A DNA stretch of 62,151 nucleotides. It comes from a virus. This document shows, piece after piece, positions 40,932 through 50,449 of this stretch (its first letter is position 1; the number at the start of each line of letters is the position of its first letter). Under the pieces are notes generated by a model that saw only the letters and a program-made list of their open reading frames with translations, was not told the origin of the DNA and did no database searches. The position numbers were made by a program, and so were the translations under genes. The DNA is taken from positions 1 to 62,151 of IMG/VR virus record IMGVR_UViG_3300042458_000246. The stretch is one strand, 5' to 3'.

Positions 40932-43900
40932 TTACATTGCAGCAATTACAAAAGCTAATAGCTCTTCATATCGCAGACCAAGTGTTGTTTTACCTTCTTC
41001 AGATGTATCAGAACAGAACAGTCCATAATGATTAGCGTTAAGACCTTCTGCAGTAAAAGCATCTTGTACTTCTTGAGCAATAGCTCCTACGTGAATACGT
41101 GCTTGACTACCTTTGCTTTGTACTGCATCTTTAAATCTAAACTTTTTAATTAAAGATTTAATACGTCTTGCAACAGCTAACTCAGCTAAAGATAACTCTT
41201 CAATATCTTGCTTTTCATTCCTGTCTGATGTGTTAATAGTACCTGTAGTAGCATATATAACTGTCCATCTAAAAGAAGAAAATCCACAAGAATAAGCATT
41301 ATCAGTTGTTGGTGATAAAGTAGGAGGAGAACTTGCTCCATTAAAGAAAACACCATTACTTGAACTATTAACTAACGCAGCTGTTGTAGCATTAGATTTT
41401 AAACCTACAATAGTACCAACTAAAACAGTTTGATAATTACTAGTAGCATCTCCAACCTTAGCACTTGTTCCACTTGAAGTAATGTATCCACTAGGATTAG
41501 CATTACTATAAGGAGTAAATCCAAGAGCTGTTGTAACATTACTACTTGTTAATGATAATGTACCACCAAGAGTAATAGTTCCAGATGTGGTAATTGGACC
41601 ACCAGTTAAAGTTAAACCAGAAACACTACCACTTGTAGAAACAGATGAAACACCTGTTCCTGCAGTCCATATGCCATCTTGTCTAAGATAACCAGTACTA
41701 CCTGCAGTAGGCGCAGGAATAGATCCATCCCCCCAATTAAATACTCCCCAAGGTGCAAAATTAGTACCAAGATTCATCCTTACACCAGCAGTTGAAGAGT
41801 TACCTGAAAAACTTGGTCCTGAAGTTGTTCCTAAAGTTAAAGCACTAATCAGAATACCAGCAGTATAAGTAGTAACCCCATTATAACCAGCCATAAGAAC
41901 AATATTAGAACCGTTAGAGGCAATACCCGGAGCATTAACTGTAGTAGGTGCTAAACTATAAGACATTCTTACATGAGTTGTACCTAATTGATTTAAAAAG
42001 AAATCACCAGTATCTAATGTAAGTAATGATGCTCCACTTAAAGTATTACCATTAGCCGCATAATAAGCAATCTGGTTAGCGGTTCCACTGTTAATAGCAG
42101 TAGCAGAAGGTGTGTAAGTTAATACACCAGTAGATGAATTATAGCTAATAGCACCTGCACCTGAAGAAGCAGCGTTAGTAGTACTAAACGGGTGTACGTG
42201 GTTTCCTCTAGAAAACTTAGCAGATGATCCAGCAGATGCTGTTCCTCCTGCAATAGGTACTGATGTAAAACCATAATCATTACCAGATAAATCTAACAAT
42301 GAAGGTGTTTGTAATCCACTCTCTAAACGGTTGTTAGAATTAGAAGAATAAGCATCTGTTGCGCTATCAAAAGAACACCCAACAAGATCTATTTTACAAC
42401 GACTTCCTGTGTTACCAATAGTCATACGACTTGGATCAGGAACATAGCTGTTAAGACCTTTAAATCCACAACCTGAAATTGCAGCAGTAAAACCATTACC
42501 TGCGGTTGCATCTAAAAGAATACTGTTAGTAGTATATGGTGAACCGAATCTTACAAAAGAACATCCTGTAATAGAATTACTAACACCTGCTTTAGACTGA
42601 GTACTTGTTACATATATGTCTGCAATACCTGCATTACCCTCAAAGTAAACACCTGTAAGAGTAAATCCATCAGCACCTTCAATAGCAGTTGAACCAGATG
42701 GTTCTGCAATACGTAAACCCCAGTTACTAGATGACCCTGATGTTGTGCCATTAGATTCAATAGCACCACCAACAACGTTAAATGTACTACATCCTAATAT
42801 ATAAATACCATATTCTGAATTAGCACCTACTTCACAATTAAGAAGTGTAATAGCGTTAGGTGAACTGGCGTTTGTTGTTCCAATTCTTTCAAACAACATA
42901 CCACGAGTATTAAACCTGAATTGACAGGATACAAGGGTAGATGTTAAGAAGTTAGAACCATACATACCAAACAACCAACCAGTAAACTGACATGATTCAA
43001 TATGAAGAAAAGCACCACCAGTAACTGAAAGACCTTGTCCTACAGTACCAGAATTATTAACAAAAGCAAGTCCTTTAATATTAGTATATACATTAAGGTT
43101 AGTACCAGCAATAGTAAGACCGTTAGCATTAGTTGTTTGTAACAATATAGATGCACCAATACCTTCACCTAAGAAGTGGACTCTTTGTCCAGGATCTAAG
43201 GATGGCGCTGTGTATGTTAATGAACTTGTTAACCTATAAAGACCATTAGGAAAATATACTGTTCCACCTGTAGAAACAGCAGAATTAATAGCAGACTGAA
43301 TAGCAGCAGTATCATCTACTGCGCCATCACCTACTGCACCATAATTTTTAACATTATATTTACGATCAGTAACAGCCCATGTACCATCCCCTCTTAAATA
43401 GGTTGATGATGTAGGTACTCCAGTAGCAAGGGATGACGTAGGTATTTGTCCACTATAAGTAATACCCATTGTTCCATTAGAAGTTAATGGTGAATTACTT
43501 ACGGCAAAGCCTGTAGGTACAGTTATACCAACACTGCTTAATCCACCAGTGCCTCCTGCAACACCCCATGTACCATCACCACGTAACACTTTGGTTACAT
43601 CATTAGGCGGAGGTTGAACTCGTACTGTTCCTAATGTTCCTGAGTATACAGGGTTAGTACCATTAGTAAATGATCCAGTATTAGAACCAATAATAACCGT
43701 GTTTGTTCCTGATACAGGACCAACAACTGGTTTTCTAAATGTTATAGAAGCAGCAGTTACAGAACCTGATACAGATACTGTCCATTGATTATTAATATTA
43801 GTAGATATAGCCGCTGAAAGCTCTTGGATAGTAGAAAGAAACTCAGGCTCATACTCAAGAACAAATATATAGTTTGTACTCTCAAGAGTAATATTATAGG

Positions 43901-46289
43901 TTAATGCACCAGAAGATTGAAAGTTAAATGTTGGAACTAAAATACTTGCGTATGTTCCGGGTGTAACAATCGTACTTGTGTTAGTAGGAAAATCTAATCC
44001 CCTAAAATAACCAATACCTGATTTAGTCCCTGCTGTTCCTGCTGTACCTGTCACACCATCAAAAGCATAACCATCACCAGTACCACCAGCAAAGAAAGCC
44101 GCACCAGTGCTTGAACCAGTAAGAGCCATAAAAGCAGGATTAGTGTGACCTGAACCTACAACGTCAATCCTAAAGCCAGCATCTGGATTACTACCAGAGT
44201 TAATAGCACCATAAAATAATCTACCATTAGCATTAGATACAGCAGAAAAACCATTACCTGTTCCACTAGTGTTAGCAGTAACACCTGAACCAATAGTCCC
44301 TGAATACTCTAACCATATAGGGTTAGTAATATTTGAAGTACCACTGATACCAATAACAGCACTGTTAACGTCTGCACCACCAGTACCGCCTAATGTAAGA
44401 AACTTATTGTTACTTGAATCATAAGCTGTAATACGATTATCTCGTACTGTGGTTGATGGAGGCACAAGACTATTAATCTCAATACGTTGTCCTGTTGTAC
44501 CTGTTTTAAATCCTGAAGTCTGAATTTCACCTGCTGTTACTGTACCAATATTAGCAGTAATAGATGACAAAGAAGAAACAGAAAGTTTACTTGCAGTAAT
44601 TGTGTTCTCTACAATAAGAGAACCAGTAATATATGTTGTAAATAATGTCCATGAAACTACATAGCGATATACAACAGCATTATTAAAGTTGTTATAGCTT
44701 ACTGTTACAATATCGCCTGACACAGGGTCACGACCAATAGCCGCATTCACTTCAACATTTGTAGGAGCACTACTATCATTAGCTACACGAGTAATAACAA
44801 AGGTAGCTGAACCCGCAGAGCCAACAGCACCATTAGCACCATTATAAGCAATACCCCTAATAGGATAAGCTACATTAGTCCAGTCAAGAGTAGATGTGGT
44901 TACAGTAGCCGCTTCATTAAGCGGTACAGTAATACTCCACAGATAATATCCTGGAGTTGTTTCACTAGGGGCTGATGTAAACCATCCAGTAGGTGGCGTG
45001 TATGCACCTGTAGACCATGTATATGTAGACGTAGTTGAAGGTCTTGCTGGAGGAGTTGAGTTAGCTGTCCATCTATAAATAGCTGGAAAGGCAGACATAA
45101 CACCGTTAGCACCTGCTACACCCGGAACACCATTGTACACAATAGGCATACTAATGACTTTAACTACGGGACTTGTAAGATTAGAACCATTAACAGTTAA
45201 TGTTACGTCTACTTTAGTTGCAGCTGACAGAGGTGTAATAAGTACAGAGCTTGTTGTAGCCGTAGCTGGTGTAGCACCTGATATAACCCAACTGTATGTT
45301 GGACTTGTGATATTACTTGTTATAGCCGCAAGAGTAGCATTAGGTGGAGTGAATGCACCACTAGATGCTTGAACAAAAGAAGTGTATCCTGAAATGTCTA
45401 CAGTAGGACCACTAGAGCCTGTTGCTCCGGGATCCGCAAAGACTAATTGAACAGTAGCAACACTAGCCTGTGTAACTGCACCTGTACTATTCTTAAACCT
45501 GATAGGTACTGTAATAGAAGCAGGGCTACTAGCCATAGCAGATGGTGCTGACCAAGCAGCATAGTCACCCGCATCTGTAGGAGCACTGAAAGTTACATTA
45601 GTATAACCAATATCACCATTACCACTTGAAGAGCTGTTACCAATACGCCAAGTGTTATTAACAAAGCTTACATCAGAGTCTGTTTGAGCCGCAACAAATG
45701 GAACTAACACATTAGCATTAGCCGCATACAGCTTAGGTGTTATACCTGTAAACACAGGGGCTAATGGGTTACCTGTACGTGGTACCTGCATAACAGCAGG
45801 AGTAAAGAAAGATGAGAATGAATCAACAACAACTGTATTTGTTCCTGATGTAACAATATCAGAATCAATAGCTGTTCCGGGGTCAATCAGCCAACCTGAA
45901 GCAGGTGCCGCAGTAGATACCGCAAAGTTAACTTTACGACCACCTACTGTTTGATAGAACAAGAATTTAGTTACACCAAATCCACCAGTAACCTGATACC
46001 AAGTGTAAGCTGCTGGGTTGTTTGACTCGCTTGAATCATCTGAGTTATATACACCATAATAAGCTTTGTTAGTAGGCACATTAGAAATGTTAGTACCAAC
46101 AGTATCATCAGCATATTTAATAGCAAGGTATCTATAGAGATATCCTACAATCTTACCAAATTTATCACTGATAATACCTGTAGCAGGGTCTACGGTTAGC
46201 CCGTCAGTAGCTCCAGATGTACCTTCAAGTACAAGCTGTGCTAGGAAAGCATCAAGCTCTCTGTCACCTGTAATAGGTGGATTAAACAT
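40932..46289 (-). CDS. Tailspike/fibre with beta-helix domain and S74 chaperone end
   Basis: 1785 residues from ATG 46289, chosen for the GGAGGT 4 bases upstream; an earlier ATG would overlap the nozzle gene. The N-terminal half is Thr/Ser/Gly-rich with Ig-like strands. About residue 978 starts NVKNYGAVGDGAVDDTAAIQ, the signature of pectate-lyase-type right-handed beta-helices that cut surface polysaccharide. The C-terminal 100 residues (from NTSDRNEK) are a peptidase S74 intramolecular chaperone that trims itself after trimerisation. The catalytic residues of the depolymerase cannot be named. Confidence 0.85.
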   Translation of the reverse strand: MFNPPITGDRELDAFLAQLVLEGTSGATDGLTVDPATGIISDKFGKIVGYLYRYLAIKYADDTVGTNISNVPTNKAYYGVYNSDDSSESNNPAAYTWYQVTGGFGVTKFLFYQTVGGRKVNFAVSTAAPASGWLIDPGTAIDSDIVTSGTNTVVVDSFSSFFTPAVMQVPRTGNPLAPVFTGITPKLYAANANVLVPFVAAQTDSDVSFVNNTWRIGNSSSSGNGDIGYTNVTFSAPTDAGDYAAWSAPSAMASSPASITVPIRFKNSTGAVTQASVATVQLVFADPGATGSSGPTVDISGYTSFVQASSGAFTPPNATLAAITSNITSPTYSWVISGATPATATTSSVLITPLSAATKVDVTLTVNGSNLTSPVVKVISMPIVYNGVPGVAGANGVMSAFPAIYRWTANSTPPARPSTTSTYTWSTGAYTPPTGWFTSAPSETTPGYYLWSITVPLNEAATVTTSTLDWTNVAYPIRGIAYNGANGAVGSAGSATFVITRVANDSSAPTNVEVNAAIGRDPVSGDIVTVSYNNFNNAVVYRYVVSWTLFTTYITGSLIVENTITASKLSVSSLSSITANIGTVTAGEIQTSGFKTGTTGQRIEINSLVPPSTTVRDNRITAYDSSNNKFLTLGGTGGADVNSAVIGISGTSNITNPIWLEYSGTIGSGVTANTSGTGNGFSAVSNANGRLFYGAINSGSNPDAGFRIDVVGSGHTNPAFMALTGSSTGAAFFAGGTGDGYAFDGVTGTAGTAGTKSGIGYFRGLDFPTNTSTIVTPGTYASILVPTFNFQSSGALTYNITLESTNYIFVLEYEPEFLSTIQELSAAISTNINNQWTVSVSGSVTAASITFRKPVVGPVSGTNTVIIGSNTGSFTNGTNPVYSGTLGTVRVQPPPNDVTKVLRGDGTWGVAGGTGGLSSVGITVPTGFAVSNSPLTSNGTMGITYSGQIPTSSLATGVPTSSTYLRGDGTWAVTDRKYNVKNYGAVGDGAVDDTAAIQSAINSAVSTGGTVYFPNGLYRLTSSLTYTAPSLDPGQRVHFLGEGIGASILLQTTNANGLTIAGTNLNVYTNIKGLAFVNNSGTVGQGLSVTGGAFLHIESCQFTGWLFGMYGSNFLTSTLVSCQFRFNTRGMLFERIGTTNASSPNAITLLNCEVGANSEYGIYILGCSTFNVVGGAIESNGTTSGSSSNWGLRIAEPSGSTAIEGADGFTLTGVYFEGNAGIADIYVTSTQSKAGVSNSITGCSFVRFGSPYTTNSILLDATAGNGFTAAISGCGFKGLNSYVPDPSRMTIGNTGSRCKIDLVGCSFDSATDAYSSNSNNRLESGLQTPSLLDLSGNDYGFTSVPIAGGTASAGSSAKFSRGNHVHPFSTTNAASSGAGAISYNSSTGVLTYTPSATAINSGTANQIAYYAANGNTLSGASLLTLDTGDFFLNQLGTTHVRMSYSLAPTTVNAPGIASNGSNIVLMAGYNGVTTYTAGILISALTLGTTSGPSFSGNSSTAGVRMNLGTNFAPWGVFNWGDGSIPAPTAGSTGYLRQDGIWTAGTGVSSVSTSGSVSGLTLTGGPITTSGTITLGGTLSLTSSNVTTALGFTPYSNANPSGYITSSGTSAKVGDATSNYQTVLVGTIVGLKSNATTAALVNSSSNGVFFNGASSPPTLSPTTDNAYSCGFSSFRWTVIYATTGTINTSDRNEKQDIEELSLAELAVARRIKSLIKKFRFKDAVQSKGSQARIHVGAIAQEVQDAFTAEGLNANHYGLFCSDTSEEGKTTLGLRYEELLAFVIAAM

Positions 46290-46290
46290 G

Positions 46291-47841
46291 TTACCTCCGA
46301 TCAGCAGGTTTAGCGTCAAGAGCTATCATAGCCAGACGCCAATAATTCGTTGCAGTAATTCTGTAGTTAAGTACACGACCATTAACCCGTGGGTCAACCT
46401 TATAGCCTTGTGACTTTTCATTGTTAGGAAGAAATGTAAATGTATCTTTTAATGCTGCATCATCTACAGATAAGTCTACATTCTTAACATAATTGTTTTG
46501 TCCTACAACTCTGATAGTAATATTAGAGTCATTAGGTACTGTATCAAACACAGGATACAAAGAAGTAATTAAAGAACTTCCTGTAACATCACCTGAGTTA
46601 AGTTTCTTTTTCTCTACATACGAAGTAAAAGAAGCTAATGCAGTACCATTCCACAATTGGAAGGCATCAGACTCTACTAATGTTGTAGTTGTTGTAGTTG
46701 TAAAGTATACTACTTCTTTACCATACTGAAATGCGTTAGATACATTAGATGGACCAAAGAAAGAATAAGTCATGTTAGTAGCTTGACGTTTAGACCATGT
46801 ATTATTTTTATAATTATAGATCAATACTTCATTGCATACTGTAGAACTTCCTTTAGGATAATTAATCCAGACTTCTTTGTAGTAAGCATGTCTTGTCACG
46901 TGTACTTTATCAATAGCATTTTTATTTAAGTTATTAAAGAAATACTTTTTAATTCTGAAGTCAGCAAGAGATTCAATACTACCTGAACCATTGTGAATGT
47001 AAATGTCATTACGGTCAACAACTAAGTGTTTACCATCAAACTCGCATACACAATCTACAGATAAAATTCCATAAGACCGACTATAAGGAACAACTCGTGT
47101 TCCATTAATTCCAATAGACAATATACTGATACTGTCTGAGGAATATATAAACATATTACCTCTCAACTCAGCCATATCTAATATGGGAGATGTAGAGTTA
47201 ATTTCAAATTCATCTGCGGTATCTGTTGTGGTTCCGGGTTGCCATACAGTAGGTATAGCTCCAGTAGCCGCTTGTACAGACACTCGTACAGTACTTGGTG
47301 CGTATGTTGTAACTCCTGTACTACTGTCTGCAATAGTAAGGTTAGCCGCAATAAGTGAGTAATTAAGTGATCTAACTACTTTAGCGGTAACAGTTAAGTT
47401 ACCAAGATAATTCCAGTTAGGAAGTGGGAGAAATGCTGATCCAGCATTAATGTCTCCATACAAACAATATATAGGTGTTGTTCTACCATTGTTAAGTACA
47501 ATAGCAAAACCACCATTAAACAAAGTTCCTTGCCAATCACTGTTTGTGTATGAGCCACCAGTACCAGTAAACATAGTTGACTGATTACCAGCAGCATCTA
47601 CACGAACAATGTTACCATCTTTAGCAAAGATGTTATATCCTTGATCAGGACGCCTCCAATGAATGCCATAGTCAGGGGCAATAGAAACTGTCCTATAAAT
47701 AGATTCACCTGTAATTGTTGATACTGCTTCGTCATCAAAGCGTACATTAAGTACGTCTGTAAATGTATTCTGAGGTACAATCATAGGAGGTAAGTCTGTA
47801 TTGAGACCGCCTTTACCTAGCTGTTCGATTGGGATTGCCAT
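46291..47841 (-). CDS. Tail nozzle / stabilisation protein
   Basis: 516 residues, beta-strand rich, MAIPIEQLGKGGLNTDLPPM onward. The start (GGLNTDLPP) and the later VDCVCEFDGKHLVVDRNDIY, propeller-like strands, resemble P22 gp10/SU10 nozzle proteins that close the short tail. AAGGA precedes the ATG. First gene after the late promoter-like motif at 47859-47876. Assigned by order and pattern. Confidence 0.7.
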   Translation of the reverse strand: MAIPIEQLGKGGLNTDLPPMIVPQNTFTDVLNVRFDDEAVSTITGESIYRTVSIAPDYGIHWRRPDQGYNIFAKDGNIVRVDAAGNQSTMFTGTGGSYTNSDWQGTLFNGGFAIVLNNGRTTPIYCLYGDINAGSAFLPLPNWNYLGNLTVTAKVVRSLNYSLIAANLTIADSSTGVTTYAPSTVRVSVQAATGAIPTVWQPGTTTDTADEFEINSTSPILDMAELRGNMFIYSSDSISILSIGINGTRVVPYSRSYGILSVDCVCEFDGKHLVVDRNDIYIHNGSGSIESLADFRIKKYFFNNLNKNAIDKVHVTRHAYYKEVWINYPKGSSTVCNEVLIYNYKNNTWSKRQATNMTYSFFGPSNVSNAFQYGKEVVYFTTTTTTTLVESDAFQLWNGTALASFTSYVEKKKLNSGDVTGSSLITSLYPVFDTVPNDSNITIRVVGQNNYVKNVDLSVDDAALKDTFTFLPNNEKSQGYKVDPRVNGRVLNYRITATNYWRLAMIALDAKPADRR

Positions 47842-47858
47842 GAGATATCCTTTTTATT

Positions 47859-47876
47859 ACTATTAGGTACCAAGTA
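47859..47876 (-). promoter_or_regulatory. Candidate phage RNA polymerase promoter (tail/ejection block)
   Basis: Minus-strand ACTTGGTACCTAATAGTAA keeps the GGTACCTAATAG core. It spans the stop codon of the lysozyme gene and lies 18 bases before the nozzle gene, so it would boost nozzle, spike, ejection proteins and the second polymerase. Confidence 0.65.
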
Positions 47877-48309
47877 AAGCGCATTCAGCCTTACGTCTTT
47901 TGTTAAGACCAGACAACACTTTACCACCACCTTTATTCCATTTCATTAGCTCTGTCTTAGCGGCTTCCCAGTCTTGTTCATTAACCTTACGTCTTAATGT
48001 ACTCGTTTGAAGCCTACCAACTCCTAAGTTATAACAGAAGTCAACAATGGCATTTAATTTCTTTTCATCTGTGACCAGCACAGGACAATACTTAAGTACT
48101 CCGGGTAAATAAGTATGATGTAATTCTCTGAGAAGTAAATCATAAGCCTCAGGCTCACTCATATGAGGATCCTGAAGCGTTACTTTTTTACCGTCAGCAT
48201 AATATGTACTACCATAACCTATAGTAGCCACATTAGCAGGACACATGTAAGGCTTAGAGCTAAAGCCTTCAAAATGTTTACACAAGTCTGCGGCTAATGT
48301 TAAGTTCAT
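47863..48309 (-). CDS. Endolysin, GH24 lysozyme
   Basis: 148 residues. Cleaves the sugar backbone of peptidoglycan. Glu14 (HFEGF), Cys23 and Thr29 (ATIGYGST) make the E-8-C/D-5-T triad, with Cys in the place of T4's Asp20, as in several phage lysozymes. CYNLGVGRLQTSTL is the conserved helix. No signal peptide or SAR segment, so it needs a holin, supplied by the genes just upstream. Its last codons form part of a promoter-like motif. Confidence 0.93.
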   Translation of the reverse strand: MNLTLAADLCKHFEGFSSKPYMCPANVATIGYGSTYYADGKKVTLQDPHMSEPEAYDLLLRELHHTYLPGVLKYCPVLVTDEKKLNAIVDFCYNLGVGRLQTSTLRRKVNEQDWEAAKTELMKWNKGGGKVLSGLNKRRKAECALLGT

Positions 48310-48803
48310 AGCCCACGCTTGCTGAGTGTACGATCAAGGAACCAGTAGTTAAGAGTACCAGATACAAGAGCCGCAAAGTCTGCTGACATCATTACCTTGA
48401 ATACTTCTACTGGAGGCATACCATTAGTCCATGAGTTATAAGCTAACCAGATATGAACAAATGACCATAGTGCTAGGATCCAATATGTCACTACAGGGCG
48501 TACTGAAGCTGACAATGCGGCTACCCATCCACCACCAGCGGCTTTAACCATTTCTGTTTGTTGTTCAATAGCAGACTGGAAAGCACCCATAACACCTACA
48601 TCAATAGCGGCTTCACGTTGAGCACCAATCTCAGCTAACTTCTGTTGACCACGTTGAGCCTCAAGGTCACACTGAAACTTAAACATATTAAGTTCATGTG
48701 AACGTTCATTCTTCTTATCTAACCACTTGAGTACTTCAGGGGCTAATCGGAATATACCACCGAATAGTGAACCCAGAATACCACCACTTAAAATATCTAA
48801 CAT
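48306..48803 (-). CDS. Putative holin, GTA-holin-like
   Basis: 165 residues. Glycine-rich hydrophobic start (LSGGILGSLFGGIF), charged helical middle, then SASVRPVVTYWILALWSFVHIW and FAALVSGTLNYWFLDRTLSK. The 'RP..TY' with C-terminal spans resembles the gene-transfer-agent 3-TM holin family. Overlaps the lysozyme start by 4 bases, so it is the best holin candidate, though a spanin-type or virion role is possible. Confidence 0.65.
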   Translation of the reverse strand: MLDILSGGILGSLFGGIFRLAPEVLKWLDKKNERSHELNMFKFQCDLEAQRGQQKLAEIGAQREAAIDVGVMGAFQSAIEQQTEMVKAAGGGWVAALSASVRPVVTYWILALWSFVHIWLAYNSWTNGMPPVEVFKVMMSADFAALVSGTLNYWFLDRTLSKRGL

Positions 48804-48804
48804 A

Positions 48805-48954
48805 TTATAATCCTATCTTACCTAGTAATAAAGCAACAATCTTATTAGAAAGATCATCAGGAAGAAATTTAAGAAAACCTAAAAACCATAGAGCTACACA
48901 TCCATATATGAATATTTTTAAGCACAAGTCAAATGTCTTCTGATATTCATTCAT
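48805..48954 (-). CDS. Small membrane protein of lysis cassette
   Basis: 49 residues, MNEYQKTFDLCLKIFIYGCV onward, with one span (IFIYGCVALWFLGFL). Start overlaps the previous stop (ATGA), and it ends 2 bases before the next start. Holin or antiholin candidate. Confidence 0.6.
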   Translation of the reverse strand: MNEYQKTFDLCLKIFIYGCVALWFLGFLKFLPDDLSNKIVALLLGKIGL

Positions 48955-49445
48955 CTGCCACACCTACGTGTAGTGTTACAGAAGTCTATTAATTCGCTGA
49001 CACCAACAAAGAGTAAAAACAAAATGAAAAATGATCCACCTATAATCATAGCTAGTTCATTCATCTCTTGTTCTTTTGCCTTAGCTGCTTTCTCTGATTT
49101 CTGTAAAGATCGAAGCTCTCTGGCATCATCTATGTCCATCTGGTCTTGACGGGCTTTAATCTTATTCCAAACGTCAACCTTACCTGTAGCCATAAAGAGC
49201 ATTTTAAGTTCTTCTTCAAAAACTCTGGCTTGTTCAAGAGCCATCTCAATCTGAAGAGCAGTTCCCATATTAGAACCTTTGTTTTTCTTTGTTTCAATCA
49301 ACGCTTTAGTAGCAGTTGATTTAGCATCAAACATTTTGCCTATCATAGGGGCAAGAGAGCCAAGGTCATTAGCTACTTTACTAGCTTTCTTGACCATATT
49401 AATCGCATTCTGTATGCCAGCTAGTGCTGTTAGAGGATCAATCAT
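48951..49445 (-). CDS. Membrane-anchored helical protein of lysis cassette
   Basis: 164 residues; helical, basic, with ALEQARVFEEELKMLFMATG and a C-terminal span (IIGGSFFILFLLFVGVSELI) followed by CNTTRRCGR. Related proteins occur beside lysis genes in environmental podoviruses, from memory, without known function. Topology could suit a spanin-like or holin-regulating role. Confidence 0.6.
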   Translation of the reverse strand: MIDPLTALAGIQNAINMVKKASKVANDLGSLAPMIGKMFDAKSTATKALIETKKNKGSNMGTALQIEMALEQARVFEEELKMLFMATGKVDVWNKIKARQDQMDIDDARELRSLQKSEKAAKAKEQEMNELAMIIGGSFFILFLLFVGVSELIDFCNTTRRCGR

Positions 49446-49585
49446 TTCTTATCTTTCCTTTTCCATTCTAAACAAACAACCTTTCGATTATACACATCAC
49501 CTGACCATGACCATCTAACACATCTATATTCTTCTTTAACAGGAAGACTTAATGCAATAAGGAGGCTAACAGCAGAAAGAAACAT
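49442..49585 (-). CDS. Small secreted or anchored protein of lysis cassette
   Basis: 47 residues: N-terminal hydrophobic MFLSAVSLLIALSLPV, then RCVRWSWSGDVYNRKVVCLE. The CxRWxWxGDVYxRKVxCLxW pattern recurs in phages next to lysis genes, from memory. Two conserved Cys could form a periplasmic disulphide. Overlaps neighbours by 1 and 4 bases. Confidence 0.65.
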   Translation of the reverse strand: MFLSAVSLLIALSLPVKEEYRCVRWSWSGDVYNRKVVCLEWKRKDKK

Positions 49586-49824
49586 TACTTATGTATCTTA
49601 CTATCTATAGCTAACCATATTGCACCAAACAAAGCACCAAGAATAATAATTGGCTTAACTGCTCTAGCAAACCATTCAAGAACTGTGAATGCACCCTGAG
49701 CTGCATTGAAAGCCTTGACGACTTCTTCTGTACTTTTATCCAACTTATCTACTTTAACTTCTACTGCTAGAAGTCGTTCATATATTTGTGAGTGACTTAC
49801 TTCATTATCTTGAATGGTATCCAT
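49585..49824 (-). CDS. Holin-like membrane protein
   Basis: 79 residues; N-terminal coiled coil (YERLLAVEVKVDKLDKSTEE), then a C-terminal span (VKPIIILGALFGAIWLAI) and a short basic end. Size and form fit small phage holins or antiholins with one span. The family pattern 'AFNAAQGAFTVLEWFARAVKP' occurs beside lysis genes in other phages. Confidence 0.6.
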   Translation of the reverse strand: MDTIQDNEVSHSQIYERLLAVEVKVDKLDKSTEEVVKAFNAAQGAFTVLEWFARAVKPIIILGALFGAIWLAIDSKIHK

Positions 49825-49826
49825 TA

Positions 49827-50078
49827 TTAACTTTCCTTTATTTGTACATCTTGAACACCAGTGTCTGGTTGAACAATCTTTTCTAGTTCTTGTTTTAGCA
49901 TTGTTACGAATGCTTGCTTGCCAACCATAAGTTGATCCAGATTAAACTGGGTAGATCCAATCTTACGATCAAGGTCTGCTACGTGATTAACCAAAATCTT
50001 TTGTTGGTCAGTCATGTCATCAAAGTTGTATTCTTTGTCATCAATAATGATCTGAGGTTTGTTTGTTTCTTTACTCAT
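49827..50078 (-). CDS. Small coiled-coil protein (DUF6447-like)
   Basis: 83 residues from ATG 50078; an ATG two codons earlier lies too near the AAGG. IIIDDKEYNFDDMTDQQKIL then VNHVADLDRKIGSTQFNLDQ, a short beta hairpin and a coiled coil, like the DUF6447 type found beside tail and lysis genes. Role unknown; possibly a chaperone. Confidence 0.65.
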   Translation of the reverse strand: MSKETNKPQIIIDDKEYNFDDMTDQQKILVNHVADLDRKIGSTQFNLDQLMVGKQAFVTMLKQELEKIVQPDTGVQDVQIKES

Positions 50079-50110
50079 TTTCATTTTCCTTTTATTTAAG
50101 TTAAGTTAAT

Positions 50111-50449
50111 TTAAATTGTACTTGTAGTAGCCCACGGGAGTGGGAGCTGTACTACAGGCGGGTTAATAAGAGAATCGATTTGGCTTTGAATAGCCGCCTC
50201 AGTTGCCTCTTGGTTGACACCATTAGCCCACACCCACTCAAGAACTTGTTCCTGAGTAAGGTCGGCATAAGGGATGTATGTTGTAGACTCAGGGTCTAGT
50301 GTGAATGATGCTGTACTGTAGATAGAAGTATTGTGTGTATCTTGTACACCATTACACCGCCATCCAGCAGTAACTACTACATCAGTAAAGGTACCCTCTA
50401 CTGGTTTGCATTGCATCCATTCAATTTTCCATGTGATAGTTGCTGACAT
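50111..50449 (-). CDS. Small beta-rich protein downstream of fibre (DUF7936-like)
   Basis: 112 residues from ATG 50449, overlapping the previous stop (TGATG). TWKIEWMQCKP...GWRCNGVQDTHNTSIYSTASF...YADLTQEQVLEWVWANG and PPLPWA-like end (LPLPWA). Proteins of this form often follow tail-fibre genes. Paralogue of the next gene upstream. Possibly a fibre assembly or attachment accessory. Confidence 0.65.
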   Translation of the reverse strand: MSATITWKIEWMQCKPVEGTFTDVVVTAGWRCNGVQDTHNTSIYSTASFTLDPESTTYIPYADLTQEQVLEWVWANGVNQEATEAAIQSQIDSLINPPVVQLPLPWATTSTI

